Assembly: GCF_019956415.1 (NCBI RefSeq)
Contig: NZ_JAHBDK010000031.1
Location: 62,001 to 126,000, forward strand
Source of the DNA: Pseudomonas sp. GL-B-19
GTDB taxonomy: Bacteria; Pseudomonadota; Gammaproteobacteria; Pseudomonadales; Pseudomonadaceae
Direction: 5' to 3'
DNA length: 64,000 nt
This document shows positions 34,928 to 45,072 of this stretch, piece by piece. A program made the position numbers and the translations under genes. Position 1 is the stretch's first letter. Each line of letters starts with the position of its first letter. Under the pieces are notes generated by a model. It did no database searches and was not told the DNA's origin. It worked only from the letters and a program-made list of their open reading frames with translations.

Positions 34928-37789
34928 ATGCTCGAGCTCACCATAGAGCAGATTTCCATGGGCCAGTCGGCTGTGGATAAGTCCGCTGCGTTACAGCTAT
35001 TGGCCGAGCATCTGGTCGACGATGGCCTGGTTGCCGAGGGGTATCTGGCCGGTTTGCAGGCGCGTGAAGCTCAGGGCTCGACCTTTCTCGGACAAGGTAT
35101 TGCCATCCCCCACGGTACACCGCAAACCCGCGACCTGGTGTTTACCACCGGCGTGCGGCTGATGCAGTTCCCCGAGGGCGTGGATTGGGGGGACGGCCAG
35201 ATCGTTTACCTGGCGATCGGTATCGCGGCCAAGTCCGATGAGCATTTGCGTTTGTTGCAACTGTTGACCCGCGCCCTCGGCGAAACCGATCTGGGCCAGG
35301 CCTTGCGCCGTGCGAGTTCCGCCGAGGCCTTGTTGAAACTGCTGCAAGGCGCGCCGCAGGAGTTGGCGCTGGATGCACAGATGATTGGCCTGGGTGTGTC
35401 CGCCGATGACTTCGAAGAACTGGTCTGGCGCGGTGCACGTTTGCTGCGCCAGGCCGATTGCGTGAGCAACGGTTTCTCCGCCGTGTTGCAACAGGTCGAA
35501 GCGTTGCCGCTGGGCGACGGCTTGTGGTGGTTGCACAGCGAGCAAACGGTCAAGCGCCCTGGCCTGGCCTTCGTCACCCCAGACAAACCGATACGCTACC
35601 TCGGCCAGCCGCTCAGCGGCCTGTTCTGCCTGGCCAGCCTCGGTGAAGCGCATCAGGCCTTGCTCGAACGTCTGTGTGCGTTACTGATTGAAGGTCGCGG
35701 CCACGAACTGGGACGCGCCACCAGCAGCCGCAAAGTGCTCGAAGTCCTCGGCGGCGAACTGCCGGCGGATTGGCCGAGCGCGCGCATCGCCCTGGCCAAC
35801 GCCCATGGTTTGCATGCGCGCCCGGCGAAGATCCTTGCGCAACTGGCGAAAAGTTTTGAAGGTGAAATTCGCGTACGCATCGTCGACGGCCAGGACAGCG
35901 CGGTGTCGGTAAAAAGCTTGAGTAAACTGCTCAGCCTCGGCGCCCATCGGGGCCAGGTGCTCGAATTCGTTGCCGAACCGAGCATTGCTGCCGATGCCTT
36001 GCCGGCCCTGTTGGCTGCCATCGAAGAAGGCCTCGGTGAAGAGGTCGAGCCATTGCCGGCGGTGAGCCAACAGCGCGAAGAAGTCGCCGATGAGGCCGAA
36101 GTGCTGCTCGCCCCGGCGTCCGGCAGTGTGGTTCAAGCCATCGCCGCGGCCCCGGGCATTGCCATCGGTCCGGCGCATATTCAGGTGCTGCCAATCATCG
36201 ATTATCCACTGCGCGGTGAGTCTGCCGGCATAGAGCGCGAGCGTCTCAAACACGCATTGGCGCAGGTGCGTCGCGACATCGACGGCTTGATCGAACGCAG
36301 CAAGTCCAAAGCCATCCGCGAGATTTTCATCACTCACCAGGAAATGCTCGACGACCCGGAACTGACCGATGAAGTCGACACCCGCCTCAAGCAAGGCGAA
36401 AGCGCCGAGGCGGCGTGGATGGCGGTGATCGAAGCGGCGGCCAAACAACAGGAATCGTTGCAGGATGCGTTGCTCGCCGAGCGTGCGGCTGATTTGCGCG
36501 ACATCGGCCGGCGCGTGCTGGCGCAATTGAGCGGCGTCGAAACACCGAGCGAGCCGGACCAGCCTTACATTCTGGTGATGGACGAAGTGGGGCCGTCCGA
36601 TGTGGCGCGTCTCGATCCGGCTCGCGTCGCCGGCATTCTCACGGCTCGCGGCGGCGCAACGGCCCACAGCGCCATTGTCGCCCGAGCGCTGGGTATTCCG
36701 GCGCTGGTCGGTGCAGGGGAGGCCGTGTTGCTGCTGGCGCCGGGTACGCCGTTGCTGATTGATGGCCAACGCGGCCGCCTGCATGTGGACGCCGATGCGC
36801 TGACCTTGCAGCGCGCCACCGAAGAGCGAGACACCCGCGAACAGCGCCTGAAAGTGGCGGCAGAGCTACGTCATCAACCGGCGCTGACCACCGACGGTCA
36901 CGCGGTCGAAGTGTTTGCCAACATTGGCGAAAGCGCGGGCGTCACCAGCGCGGTGGAGCAGGGCGCCGAAGGCATTGGCTTATTGCGCACCGAACTGATT
37001 TTCATGGCCCACTCGCAGGCGCCGGACGAGGCCACTCAGGAAGTCGAATACCGCCGCGTCCTCGACGGCTTGGCCGGTCGGCCGCTGGTAGTGCGAACCC
37101 TCGACGTCGGTGGCGACAAACCGCTGCCGTATTGGCCCATCGCCAAGGAAGAAAATCCGTTCCTCGGCGTGCGTGGCATTCGCCTGACACTGCAACGCCC
37201 GAAAATCATGGAAGCGCAATTGCGCGCCTTGCTGCGGGCCGCCGACAACCGTCCGCTGCGGATCATGTTTCCGATGGTGGGCAGCGTCGATGAATGGCGA
37301 CAGGCGCGGGACATGACCGAACGTTTGCGTCTGGAAATCCCGGTCGCCGACCTGCAACTGGGGATCATGATCGAAGTGCCATCGGCCGCCTTGCTGGCGC
37401 CGGTGCTGGCCAAAGAGGTCGACTTCTTCAGCGTCGGCACCAACGACCTGACGCAATACACCCTGGCCATCGACCGCGGTCATCCGACCTTGTCCGCCCA
37501 GGCCGATGGCTTGCACCCGGCGGTGCTGCAACTGATCGACATCACCGTGCGCGCGGCGCATGCCCATGGCAAATGGGTCGGTGTCTGCGGCGAGTTGGCG
37601 GCCGATCCGCTGGCGGTGCCGGTGTTGGTCGGACTGGGGGTGGACGAACTCAGCGTGTCGGGCCGCAGCATCGCCGAGGTCAAGGCGCGCATTCGCGAAC
37701 TCAGCCTCGCCCAGACCCAAATTCTCGCCCGACAGGCCCTGGCCGTGGGCAGCGCCAATGAAGTGCGCGCATTAGTGGAGGCTCTGTAA
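34928..37789 (+). CDS. fruB: Fructose PTS multiphosphoryl transfer protein (EIIA-HPr-EI)
   Basis: This single polypeptide carries phosphate from PEP to the fructose EIIBC. The 953-residue product contains EIIA-Fru (His62 in AIPHGTP), a middle linker, HPr (His296 in GLHARPAK) and Enzyme I (His580 in GGATAHSAIVARAL), with the EI PEP-binding motifs DVGGDKPLPYWP and GTNDLTQYTLA. The domain order is the usual Pseudomonas FruB/FruI form. fruK overlaps by 1 nt. Expression is expected to respond to fructose-1-phosphate through FruR. Confidence 0.97.
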   Translation: MLELTIEQISMGQSAVDKSAALQLLAEHLVDDGLVAEGYLAGLQAREAQGSTFLGQGIAIPHGTPQTRDLVFTTGVRLMQFPEGVDWGDGQIVYLAIGIAAKSDEHLRLLQLLTRALGETDLGQALRRASSAEALLKLLQGAPQELALDAQMIGLGVSADDFEELVWRGARLLRQADCVSNGFSAVLQQVEALPLGDGLWWLHSEQTVKRPGLAFVTPDKPIRYLGQPLSGLFCLASLGEAHQALLERLCALLIEGRGHELGRATSSRKVLEVLGGELPADWPSARIALANAHGLHARPAKILAQLAKSFEGEIRVRIVDGQDSAVSVKSLSKLLSLGAHRGQVLEFVAEPSIAADALPALLAAIEEGLGEEVEPLPAVSQQREEVADEAEVLLAPASGSVVQAIAAAPGIAIGPAHIQVLPIIDYPLRGESAGIERERLKHALAQVRRDIDGLIERSKSKAIREIFITHQEMLDDPELTDEVDTRLKQGESAEAAWMAVIEAAAKQQESLQDALLAERAADLRDIGRRVLAQLSGVETPSEPDQPYILVMDEVGPSDVARLDPARVAGILTARGGATAHSAIVARALGIPALVGAGEAVLLLAPGTPLLIDGQRGRLHVDADALTLQRATEERDTREQRLKVAAELRHQPALTTDGHAVEVFANIGESAGVTSAVEQGAEGIGLLRTELIFMAHSQAPDEATQEVEYRRVLDGLAGRPLVVRTLDVGGDKPLPYWPIAKEENPFLGVRGIRLTLQRPKIMEAQLRALLRAADNRPLRIMFPMVGSVDEWRQARDMTERLRLEIPVADLQLGIMIEVPSAALLAPVLAKEVDFFSVGTNDLTQYTLAIDRGHPTLSAQADGLHPAVLQLIDITVRAAHAHGKWVGVCGELAADPLAVPVLVGLGVDELSVSGRSIAEVKARIRELSLAQTQILARQALAVGSANEVRALVEAL

Positions 37790-38730
37790 TGGCCCGGATT
37801 TTAACCCTGACCCTCAACCCGGCGCTGGATCTCACCGTCCAGTTGCCACGCCTGGTGCCCGGTCAGGTCAACCGCAGCGATGCCATGCACACTCACGCTG
37901 CCGGTAAAGGCGTGAACGTGGCGCAAGTGCTGGCGGACCTTGGTCATCAGGTGACCGTCAGCGGATTCCTCGGGGAGGACAACCTCCAAGCGTTCGAAAC
38001 CCTGTTTGCCAAACGCGGTTTTGTCGACGCGTTCATCCGTGTTCCCGGCGAGACTCGCAGCAATATCAAACTGGCGGAAAGCGACGGGCGCATCACCGAC
38101 CTCAACGGTCCGGGGCCGAGGGTCAGTGAAGCCGCGCAGCAGGCGTTGTTTGACAGGCTCGTGCAGATTGCGCCAGGTCATGATGTGGTCGTCGTCGCCG
38201 GAAGTTTGCCGCTAGGCGTCAGTGCGCATTGGTTACAGGCGTTGATTGTGCGTCTGAAAAAACTCGGGTTGAACGTCGCCCTCGACACCAGCGGTGAAGC
38301 GTTGCGTGTGGCGCTCAAGGCCGGACCGTGGCTGATTAAACCGAACACCGAAGAGCTGGCCGATGTGCTGGACTGCGAGGTCGTTTCGGTTGCGGCACAG
38401 GCCGAAGCTGCGAGCCGTTTGCACGCTCAAGGCATCGAGCACGTGGTGATTTCGCACGGGGCTGATGGCGTGAACTGGTTCAGTGTCGGTTCGGCGCTGC
38501 ATGCCACGCCGCCCAAGGTCAGCGTCGCCAGCACGGTGGGCGCGGGCGATTCGTTATTGGCCGGCATGCTGCATGGATTGCTCAGCGCCGATACGCCAGA
38601 ACAGACCCTGCGCACCGCCACGGCGATTGCCGCGATGGCGGTCACCCAGATCGGTTTTGGCATCGGTGATGCCGCGCAATTGGCGCAGCTCGAACAGGGT
38701 GTGCGCGTGCGCGTCCTGACAGAACAATAA
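37789..38730 (+). CDS. fruK: 1-phosphofructokinase
   Basis: FruK phosphorylates fructose-1-phosphate to fructose-1,6-bisphosphate. The 313-residue PfkB-family kinase has NPALDLTV, the GKGVNVAQVL substrate motif and the catalytic anion-hole motif TVGAGDSLLAGML (Asp near residue 249). The start overlaps the fruB stop (TAATG). Confidence 0.97.
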   Translation: MARILTLTLNPALDLTVQLPRLVPGQVNRSDAMHTHAAGKGVNVAQVLADLGHQVTVSGFLGEDNLQAFETLFAKRGFVDAFIRVPGETRSNIKLAESDGRITDLNGPGPRVSEAAQQALFDRLVQIAPGHDVVVVAGSLPLGVSAHWLQALIVRLKKLGLNVALDTSGEALRVALKAGPWLIKPNTEELADVLDCEVVSVAAQAEAASRLHAQGIEHVVISHGADGVNWFSVGSALHATPPKVSVASTVGAGDSLLAGMLHGLLSADTPEQTLRTATAIAAMAVTQIGFGIGDAAQLAQLEQGVRVRVLTEQ

Positions 38731-38741
38731 GAGGGTTTGTG

Positions 38742-40481
38742 ATGAAGTTAGCCATTGTTACGGCCTGCCCGAACGGCATGGTTACCAGTGTGCTGTGCGC
38801 ACGCTTGCTCGATGCGGCGGCTCAGCGTCAGGGCTGGATGACCTGTGTCGAAGTGGTGGATGCGGCGCATCCGGAGCGGCGACTGTCGGCGACCACAATC
38901 GAGGGCGCCGAGTGGGTGTTGCTGGTGACCAGCGCGCCGGTGGACATGACTCGATTTGTCGGCAAGCGCGTTTACCAGAGCACCCCGGCGCAAGCCCTGC
39001 AAGATGTTGAAGCGGTGCTGCGGCGCGGCGCTGAAGAAGCTCAGATGTACGCTGCCCCCGAAGTGGTCGCCGAGCCCGTCGCCCCCACGAAAAACGCGCC
39101 ACGACTGGTCGCGGTCACCGCATGCCCGACCGGCGTCGCACACACGTTCATGGCCGCTGAAGCCTTGCAACAAGCGGCCAAGCGTCTGGGTTATGACCTG
39201 CAAGTAGAAACCCAGGGCTCAGTCGGCGCGCGCAATCCGTTGAGCGCGGCGGTGATTGCCGATGCCGATGTGGTGCTGTTGGCTTGTGATATCGAAGTCG
39301 CCACCGAGCGTTTCGCCGGCAAGAAGATTTACCGCTGCGGCACCGGCATTGCGCTGAAACACGCCGAAGCGACGCTGAACAAAGCGCTGGCCGAAGGTCG
39401 GCAGGAAACTGCGGCCATCGGCTCCAAAGGCCCGGCCACGCAAGAGAAGACGGGCGTCTACAAACACCTGCTGACCGGGGTGTCGTTCATGCTGCCGATG
39501 GTGGTGGCGGGCGGGTTGATGATTGCCTTGTCCTTTGTGTTCGGCATCACCGCGTTCAAGGAGCAGGGCACGCTCGCGGCAGCGCTGATGCAGATTGGCG
39601 GTGAGACTGCGTTCAAATTGATGGTGCCGCTGCTGGCGGGCTACATCGCCTACTCGATTGCCGACCGGCCTGGCCTGGCGCCCGGGATGATCGGCGGTAT
39701 GTTGGCGAGCACCCTGGGGGCCGGTTTTATCGGCGGGATCATTGCCGGTTTCATCGCCGGTTATGCCGCTCAGGCGATCAATCGCTACGCGCGTTTGCCG
39801 CAGAGTCTTGAGGCGCTGAAGCCGATCCTGATCATCCCGTTGCTGGCGAGCCTGTTCACCGGTCTGGTGATGATTTACGTGGTTGGCAAACCGGTGGCCG
39901 GGATGCTCGAAGGGCTGACGCACTTCCTCGACAGCATGGGCACCACCAACGCAATTCTGCTCGGTGTGTTGCTGGGCGGCATGATGTGCGTCGACCTTGG
40001 CGGGCCGATCAACAAGGCGGCTTACGCGTTCTCGGTGGGGCTGCTGGCGTCGCAGAGTTATGCACCGATGGCCGCGACCATGGCTGCCGGCATGGTGCCG
40101 CCGATTGGCCTGGGCATCGCCACGTTCATCGCGCGACGCAAGTTTGCCCAAACTGAGCGTGAAGCCGGTAAGGCGGCGCTGGTGCTGGGGTTGTGCTTCA
40201 TCTCTGAAGGGGCGATTCCGTTTGCTGCGAAAGACCCGTTGCGGGTGATCCCGGCGAGCATTGCCGGTGGCGCGCTGGCCGGGGCATTGTCGATGTATTT
40301 CGGCTGCAAACTGATGGCGCCGCATGGCGGTTTGTTTGTGCTCGCGATCCCGAATGCGATCAACCATGCGCTGTTGTACTTGCTGGCGATTGTCGCCGGG
40401 AGTTTGCTGACGGCAGTGGCGTATGCGCTGCTCAAACGGCCCGAAGTGGTCGAGCTGGCGCTGGAACCCGCCAGCGCCTGA
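38742..40481 (+). CDS. fruA: Fructose PTS permease EIIBC
   Basis: FruA imports and phosphorylates fructose to fructose-1-phosphate at the inner membrane. The 579-residue product has an N-terminal IIB-like domain (VTACPNG), a second IIB domain with the phosphorylated Cys in AVTACPTGVAHTFMAAEAL (near residue 127), and the IIC domain with about nine membrane helices from residue 245. The start ATG 38742 is chosen over GTG 38739 for better spacing from GAGGG. It is the last gene of fruBKA. Confidence 0.96.
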   Translation: MKLAIVTACPNGMVTSVLCARLLDAAAQRQGWMTCVEVVDAAHPERRLSATTIEGAEWVLLVTSAPVDMTRFVGKRVYQSTPAQALQDVEAVLRRGAEEAQMYAAPEVVAEPVAPTKNAPRLVAVTACPTGVAHTFMAAEALQQAAKRLGYDLQVETQGSVGARNPLSAAVIADADVVLLACDIEVATERFAGKKIYRCGTGIALKHAEATLNKALAEGRQETAAIGSKGPATQEKTGVYKHLLTGVSFMLPMVVAGGLMIALSFVFGITAFKEQGTLAAALMQIGGETAFKLMVPLLAGYIAYSIADRPGLAPGMIGGMLASTLGAGFIGGIIAGFIAGYAAQAINRYARLPQSLEALKPILIIPLLASLFTGLVMIYVVGKPVAGMLEGLTHFLDSMGTTNAILLGVLLGGMMCVDLGGPINKAAYAFSVGLLASQSYAPMAATMAAGMVPPIGLGIATFIARRKFAQTEREAGKAALVLGLCFISEGAIPFAAKDPLRVIPASIAGGALAGALSMYFGCKLMAPHGGLFVLAIPNAINHALLYLLAIVAGSLLTAVAYALLKRPEVVELALEPASA

Positions 40482-40489
40482 CACTATCC

Positions 40490-40587
40490 CCACTGTGGGA
40501 GCGAGCCTGCTCGCGAATGCGGTCTGACATTCAACAAACATGGTGACTGTTACACCGCTTTCGCGAGCAGGCTCGCTCCCACAGTGG
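40490..40587. repeat. REPIN (GTGGGAGCGAGC family) after fruA
   Basis: Perfect 28-bp inverted arms (40490-40517 and 40560-40587) contain GTGGGAGCGAGCCTGCTCGC and its complement, separated by a 42-nt spacer. This is the classical P. fluorescens REP doublet. Confidence 0.92.
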
Positions 40588-40646
40588 ACAATGTTATGCC
40601 GGCTACAAGGGCATGTGCTTTAGTTTCCCTTTTCAGGGAGAACGCC

Positions 40647-42188
40647 ATGAGCGAATTCGACCTCGGTCGCCGTCGTGTCATGCAGGCGGTGGGCGCCGGG
40701 CTGCTGTTGCCGGGGCTTGCGCCGGCCGTGATCGCCTCGGTCAAGGATCGTCCGAAACTCACCGACGGTGTGCAGTCCGGCGACGTGCTGGGTGACCGGG
40801 CGATGATCTGGAGCCGCAGCGACCGCCCGGCGCGGATGGTCGTGGAGTGGGACACCCGCAGCCTGTTCAGCAACCCGCGCCGATTTGTCTCGCCGCTGGC
40901 CGATGCCCGCACCGATTTCACTGCGCGCGTGGAGCTCACCGGGCTGCCCGCCGATCAGGCGATTTTCTATCGCGTGTCCTTCGAGGACGCCCAAAGCGGT
41001 GTCGCCAGCGAACCCTGGTTCGGCCATTTGCGCAGCGTGCCGCAAACTCGCCGTGACATTCGTTTTGTCTGGAGCGGCGACACCGCCGGCCAGGGCTTCG
41101 GCATCAACCCGGACATCGGCGGCATGCGCATCTACGAAGCCATGCGATTGCGCCTGCCGGATTTCTTTATCCACAACGGCGACACCATCTACGCCGACGG
41201 CCCGATACCCGCGCAACTGACCACCGAAAGTGGCCGGGTGTGGCGCAACATCACCAGCGAAGCCAAGAGCAAGGTCGCCGAAACCCTGGATGAGTTTCGC
41301 GGCAATTATCGCTACAACCTGATGGATGAAAACATCCGCCGCTTCAACGCCGAGGTCCCGCAGATCTGGCAATGGGACGACCACGAAGTGGTGAACAACT
41401 GGTCACCGGGCAAGCAACTCGATGCACGCTACCAGGAGAAAGATATCCACAGCCTGGTGGGCCGCGCGCGTCAGGCCTGGCTCGAATATGCACCGATGCG
41501 CTTGCAGAGCGCCGACAACGGCGGGCGGATTTATCGCAAGCTCGGCTATGGGCCGCTGCTCGATGTGTTTGTGCTCGACATGCGCAGTTATCGCGGCGCT
41601 AACGATGACAACCTCGGCGCTGCCAAACCCTTTCTCGGGCGTGAGCAACTGGACTGGCTCAAGCAGGCATTGAAAGGCTCGCAAGCCCAGTGGAAAGTCA
41701 TCGCCGCCGACATGCCGATTGGCCTTGGCTCACCCGACGGAGAGGTCAGCCCCGGCGTGACGCGGTGGGAAGCGGTGGCCAATGGTGATCCGGGACCGGC
41801 CCAGGGACGTGAACTGGAAATCGCTGAATTGTTGGGATTCTTGCGGGCGCAGCAAGTGCGAAATTTCGTATTTTTGACGGCGGATGTGCACTACTGCGCG
41901 GCGCATCACTACCACCCGGATCGTGCCGCGTTCCAGGACTTTGAGCCGTTTTGGGAGTTTGTCGCCGGGCCCCTGAACGCAGGGAGTTTTGGGCCGGATT
42001 CGCTGGATATGACGTTCGGGCCTGAGGTGGTATTCGAAAAGGCATCGCCTACGCAGAACGCCTCGCCGTTTGCCGGGTTTCAGTTTTTTGGCGAGGTGAA
42101 TATTGACGGGCAGACAGGGGAGATGAGGGTGGTGTTGCGGGATCTGGATGGGGTTAGTGTGTTTGAACAGAAGGTGCAGCCGGTCTAA
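40647..42188 (+). CDS. phoD: PhoD-like alkaline phosphatase/phosphodiesterase, Tat-exported
   Basis: PhoD-family enzymes release phosphate from mono- and diesters outside the cytoplasm, using Ca2+/Fe3+. The 513-residue product has a twin-arginine signal (GRRRVMQAVGAGLLLPG) at the N-terminus, an N-terminal beta domain, and the metal-binding core with SGDTAGQG, IHNGDTIYADG, WQWDDHEVVNNW and TADVHYCAAH. ATG 40647 after CAGGGAG gives the correct signal; the frame is open further upstream. It stands alone between two REPINs; no Pho box was identified. Confidence 0.92.
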   Translation: MSEFDLGRRRVMQAVGAGLLLPGLAPAVIASVKDRPKLTDGVQSGDVLGDRAMIWSRSDRPARMVVEWDTRSLFSNPRRFVSPLADARTDFTARVELTGLPADQAIFYRVSFEDAQSGVASEPWFGHLRSVPQTRRDIRFVWSGDTAGQGFGINPDIGGMRIYEAMRLRLPDFFIHNGDTIYADGPIPAQLTTESGRVWRNITSEAKSKVAETLDEFRGNYRYNLMDENIRRFNAEVPQIWQWDDHEVVNNWSPGKQLDARYQEKDIHSLVGRARQAWLEYAPMRLQSADNGGRIYRKLGYGPLLDVFVLDMRSYRGANDDNLGAAKPFLGREQLDWLKQALKGSQAQWKVIAADMPIGLGSPDGEVSPGVTRWEAVANGDPGPAQGRELEIAELLGFLRAQQVRNFVFLTADVHYCAAHHYHPDRAAFQDFEPFWEFVAGPLNAGSFGPDSLDMTFGPEVVFEKASPTQNASPFAGFQFFGEVNIDGQTGEMRVVLRDLDGVSVFEQKVQPV

Positions 42189-42203
42189 TTGAAGTGGCAC
42201 CAC

Positions 42204-42299
42204 CCCTGTGGGAGCGAGCCTGCTCGCGAAGAGGTCATTACATTCAACATCTTCGTTGTCTGTAAGATCGCCTTCGCGAGCAGGCTCGCTCCCACAGGG
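42204..42299. repeat. REPIN between phoD and piuB
   Basis: 27-bp inverted arms (42204-42230 and 42273-42299) of the GTGGGAGCGAGC family enclose a short spacer, between convergent genes. Confidence 0.92.
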
Positions 42300-42310
42300 A
42301 GGGTGGGGTG

Positions 42311-44839
42311 TCAGTAAACGTCGCGGCGGTAGCGGCCCTGTTCGATCAGGCGATCTACCTCAGCAATCCCGAGCAGTTCGTTGAGTACGTGATCGACGCC
42401 CGATGCCATTCCTTGCAAGCTGCCGCAGATGTAGATGACGGCGCCATCAGCCAGCCATTTCTTCAGCTCATCCGCTGACTCACGCAATCGATCCTGCACA
42501 TAAATTTTCTCGGCCTGATCCCGTGAAAACGCCAGGTCGAGTCGCTCCAGATCGCCCGAAATCAACCACTCCTCCAGCTCATCGCGGCACAGGTAATCGT
42601 GTTCCCGATTACGTTCGCCAAACAACAGCCAATGCCGTTGTTGACCATCGGCAATCCGCGCCTTGAGCAAACTGCGCAGCCCGGCCAGGCCGGTGCCGTT
42701 GCCCAGCAGGATCATCGGCACCGGCTCGGCCGGCAGATGGAACCCACTGTTGCGCCGCACTCGCAGGCTGATGGTACCTCCCACGGGTGCGTGTTCGGTC
42801 AGCCAGCCGGAGCCGATGCCCAGGCTGCCGTCGGCGTGCATTTCCTGACGCACGATCAGTTCCAGAATGCCGTCAGCCGCAATCGAGGCGATGGAGTATT
42901 CGCGCATGGCCAATGGAACCAATGCATTGAGTAATGCCTGAGCGTGCAAGCCGACCAGGTGGGCTCTGTTTTCCGGTAGCTGGCGCGTGGCGAGTGCTTG
43001 CTCCAAAGGTTGTGACAAGCCATCAAACGCCACCGAAGCACGACCGTCGATGCCCAGGCCATCGAGGAAGTGCTCGATGGCCCACGGGCAATTACGCGGC
43101 AACACTTCCACCAGATCACCGGCCAGCCAACTGCTGGTGGACGGGGCGGTAAGACCCAGCAAGTACACGGGCGAACCGCTGCTGTCCGGGTTCATCAAGT
43201 CGCGGCGGGTCAGTGTCCAGTTGTCGTAACTCGGTGCTTGCCAGGTGTCGACCGGTGTTTGCCCGGTCAACAGGCCCAGTTGTTGCTGCCAGTGACGCAA
43301 GGCGTACGGGTCGCCGCTGTCGACTTCCACCGGCGCGAACAAAGTCTTGCCGCCATGCTCACCCAACCAGACGTGCAAGCGTCGGGCGAAGCCGCAGAAG
43401 TGTTGATACTGGCGATCACCGAGGCCCAGTACCGCATAGTTCAGGCTTTGCAGGCTCGACGCCCGACCCAGCACCTTGCGTTCGAACCCGCGGGCACTGT
43501 CCGGCGCTTCGCCATCACCGAAGGTGCTGACCACGAATAACGCATTACTGGAATCAAGCAAATCCTGTTCGCTGACACTCGCCAGCGGCTGCACGTTCAC
43601 CGGCAGTCCGGCGGCCTGCAATTGTCCCGCTGTCTGCCACGCCAGTTGTTCGGCGAAACCGCTTTGGCTGGCGAAGCCGATCAGCCACGCCGGTGCATCG
43701 CTGCCCGGTTGATCGAGGCCTTTGCGTGCGTCCTTGATCTGCTTTTTCTTGCGCCGACGATCCAGGTACAGCAACCAGCCCGTGACGAAAAACAACGGCA
43801 TGGTCAGCGCGGTAATCGTCAGGATGATCCGCCCGACAATGCCGAAGTAGCTACCGACGTGCAGTGCATAAATGCTGGTCAGCCATTGCGCCTTCAGGCT
43901 CTTGTCACTGTAGCGATCGTGCTGCTTGACGATACCGGTCACCGGATCGAGGGTGATCTGGTTCATGGCACGGTCGTGGGGGGATGTTTTCAGCAGGTAG
44001 AACACGGTCGCCGGCTGACCGGCCACTGGCGGCATACGGACGTTGTAAGCACTGAGTGCCGGGCCCGCGGCGCTGTAGACGCTGCTCCAGATCGCCGCGT
44101 AGTCGGCGGTTGGTGCCGGACCGCTCGGCGCAGGACCGCGACCACCGCGCGCGCGCTCGTTTTGCGGTGCGTCGGACAGCAAACGGGTCAGGCCTTTGTT
44201 GTACCACTCATACGACCAGGACAACCCGGTCAGCGCCGCAAAGAGGTAAAACACCAGGCACCAGGTGCCGGCCACCGAGTGCAAATCCCAGTTGAAGCTA
44301 CGACCCTTTTTCTTCCAGTCCAGAGTCAGCCAGGCACGCCAGCTTTTCCACTGGCGCGGCCAGCGCAGGTACAGACCGGACAAGCAAAAGAACACCAGAA
44401 TCAGCGTGCACGCGCCGGTGATGTTGCGACCGGTGTCGCCCATGGCGAGAAAACGGTGCAGTTGCAGCACGAAGCCGAAGAAATCCTGGCCGGTGGCGTC
44501 GCCCATGAACTCGGCGGTGTACGGATCGAAGTAGCGCATCTCGCCACGGCGTTGGCCCGGTGGAGGCGTGAAAAACACCTTGGCCGCATTGCCACTGTCG
44601 GTCTCGACGAAGAGCATCGAGACTTTTTTGCCGGACGCGGCTTCGATGTGCTCGACCAGTTCGACGGGCGGCAGGACGCCAGCAACCTGCTTCTCGACCT
44701 GCAACACGGAAGGGTTCAGCACACTCAGGATTTCATCCTGAAACGATACCGTTGCCCCGGTGATGCCCATCAGGGCCAGGACCAGCCCGGCGCTGATGCC
44801 GAAAAACCAGTGCAACTGGAACAGGGTTTTCTTCAACAC
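42311..44839 (-). CDS. piuB: PepSY-domain membrane protein fused to flavodoxin/NADPH reductase (PiuB-like)
   Basis: A predicted ferric-siderophore reductase. The 842-residue product has an N-terminal PepSY-associated membrane region with about four helices (near residues 13-35, 150-170, 195-215, 340-360). A flavodoxin domain (about 385-520, [14 protein letters not shown]) follows, then an FAD domain (REYSIASI) and an NADPH domain ending RYRRDVY, the same ending as the sulfite reductase flavoprotein. This suggests electrons flow from cytosolic NADPH through FAD/FMN to the membrane region, to reduce iron delivered by the adjacent receptor. The symbol follows the P. aeruginosa piuABC neighbourhood; the substrate is inferred. 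Confidence 0.82.
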   Translation of the reverse strand: MLKKTLFQLHWFFGISAGLVLALMGITGATVSFQDEILSVLNPSVLQVEKQVAGVLPPVELVEHIEAASGKKVSMLFVETDSGNAAKVFFTPPPGQRRGEMRYFDPYTAEFMGDATGQDFFGFVLQLHRFLAMGDTGRNITGACTLILVFFCLSGLYLRWPRQWKSWRAWLTLDWKKKGRSFNWDLHSVAGTWCLVFYLFAALTGLSWSYEWYNKGLTRLLSDAPQNERARGGRGPAPSGPAPTADYAAIWSSVYSAAGPALSAYNVRMPPVAGQPATVFYLLKTSPHDRAMNQITLDPVTGIVKQHDRYSDKSLKAQWLTSIYALHVGSYFGIVGRIILTITALTMPLFFVTGWLLYLDRRRKKKQIKDARKGLDQPGSDAPAWLIGFASQSGFAEQLAWQTAGQLQAAGLPVNVQPLASVSEQDLLDSSNALFVVSTFGDGEAPDSARGFERKVLGRASSLQSLNYAVLGLGDRQYQHFCGFARRLHVWLGEHGGKTLFAPVEVDSGDPYALRHWQQQLGLLTGQTPVDTWQAPSYDNWTLTRRDLMNPDSSGSPVYLLGLTAPSTSSWLAGDLVEVLPRNCPWAIEHFLDGLGIDGRASVAFDGLSQPLEQALATRQLPENRAHLVGLHAQALLNALVPLAMREYSIASIAADGILELIVRQEMHADGSLGIGSGWLTEHAPVGGTISLRVRRNSGFHLPAEPVPMILLGNGTGLAGLRSLLKARIADGQQRHWLLFGERNREHDYLCRDELEEWLISGDLERLDLAFSRDQAEKIYVQDRLRESADELKKWLADGAVIYICGSLQGMASGVDHVLNELLGIAEVDRLIEQGRYRRDVY

Positions 44840-44979
44840 GTCGCTCGCCTTGTTCGTTCAAAAAGTGTCATCACGGCGCGCATTATGCCGTGGGTTGTCG
44901 AGAAACATTCTTTTTTACGCACAAAAGCCCCGCTCATGTAGATGAACGGGGCCTGGCGTTATTGCCAGCCACTCTCCAT

Positions 44980-45067
44980 GTGGGAGCGAGCCTGCTCGCG
45001 AAGGCTATGTCAGCCGCAACCGATTAAGTGCGACAGACACCGTATTCGCGAGCAGGCTCGCTCCCAC
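44980..45067. repeat. REPIN between piuB and piuA
   Basis: GTGGGAGCGAGCCTGCTCGC and its complement form the arms at 44980-45002 and about 45045-45067. The rest of the 233-bp gap has no gene. Confidence 0.9.
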
Positions 45068-45072
45068 TTAGA

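Noticed and set aside
38739..38741. GTG as the fruA start
   Set aside because: It is only 3 nt from the GAGGG site; ATG 38742 has better spacing and gives the usual N-terminus.
40490..45067. CRISPR-like array from repeated GTGGGAGCGAGC units
   Set aside because: The units are palindromic doublets at scattered intergenic positions, not regularly spaced direct repeats, and no cas genes are present. They are REP/REPIN elements.
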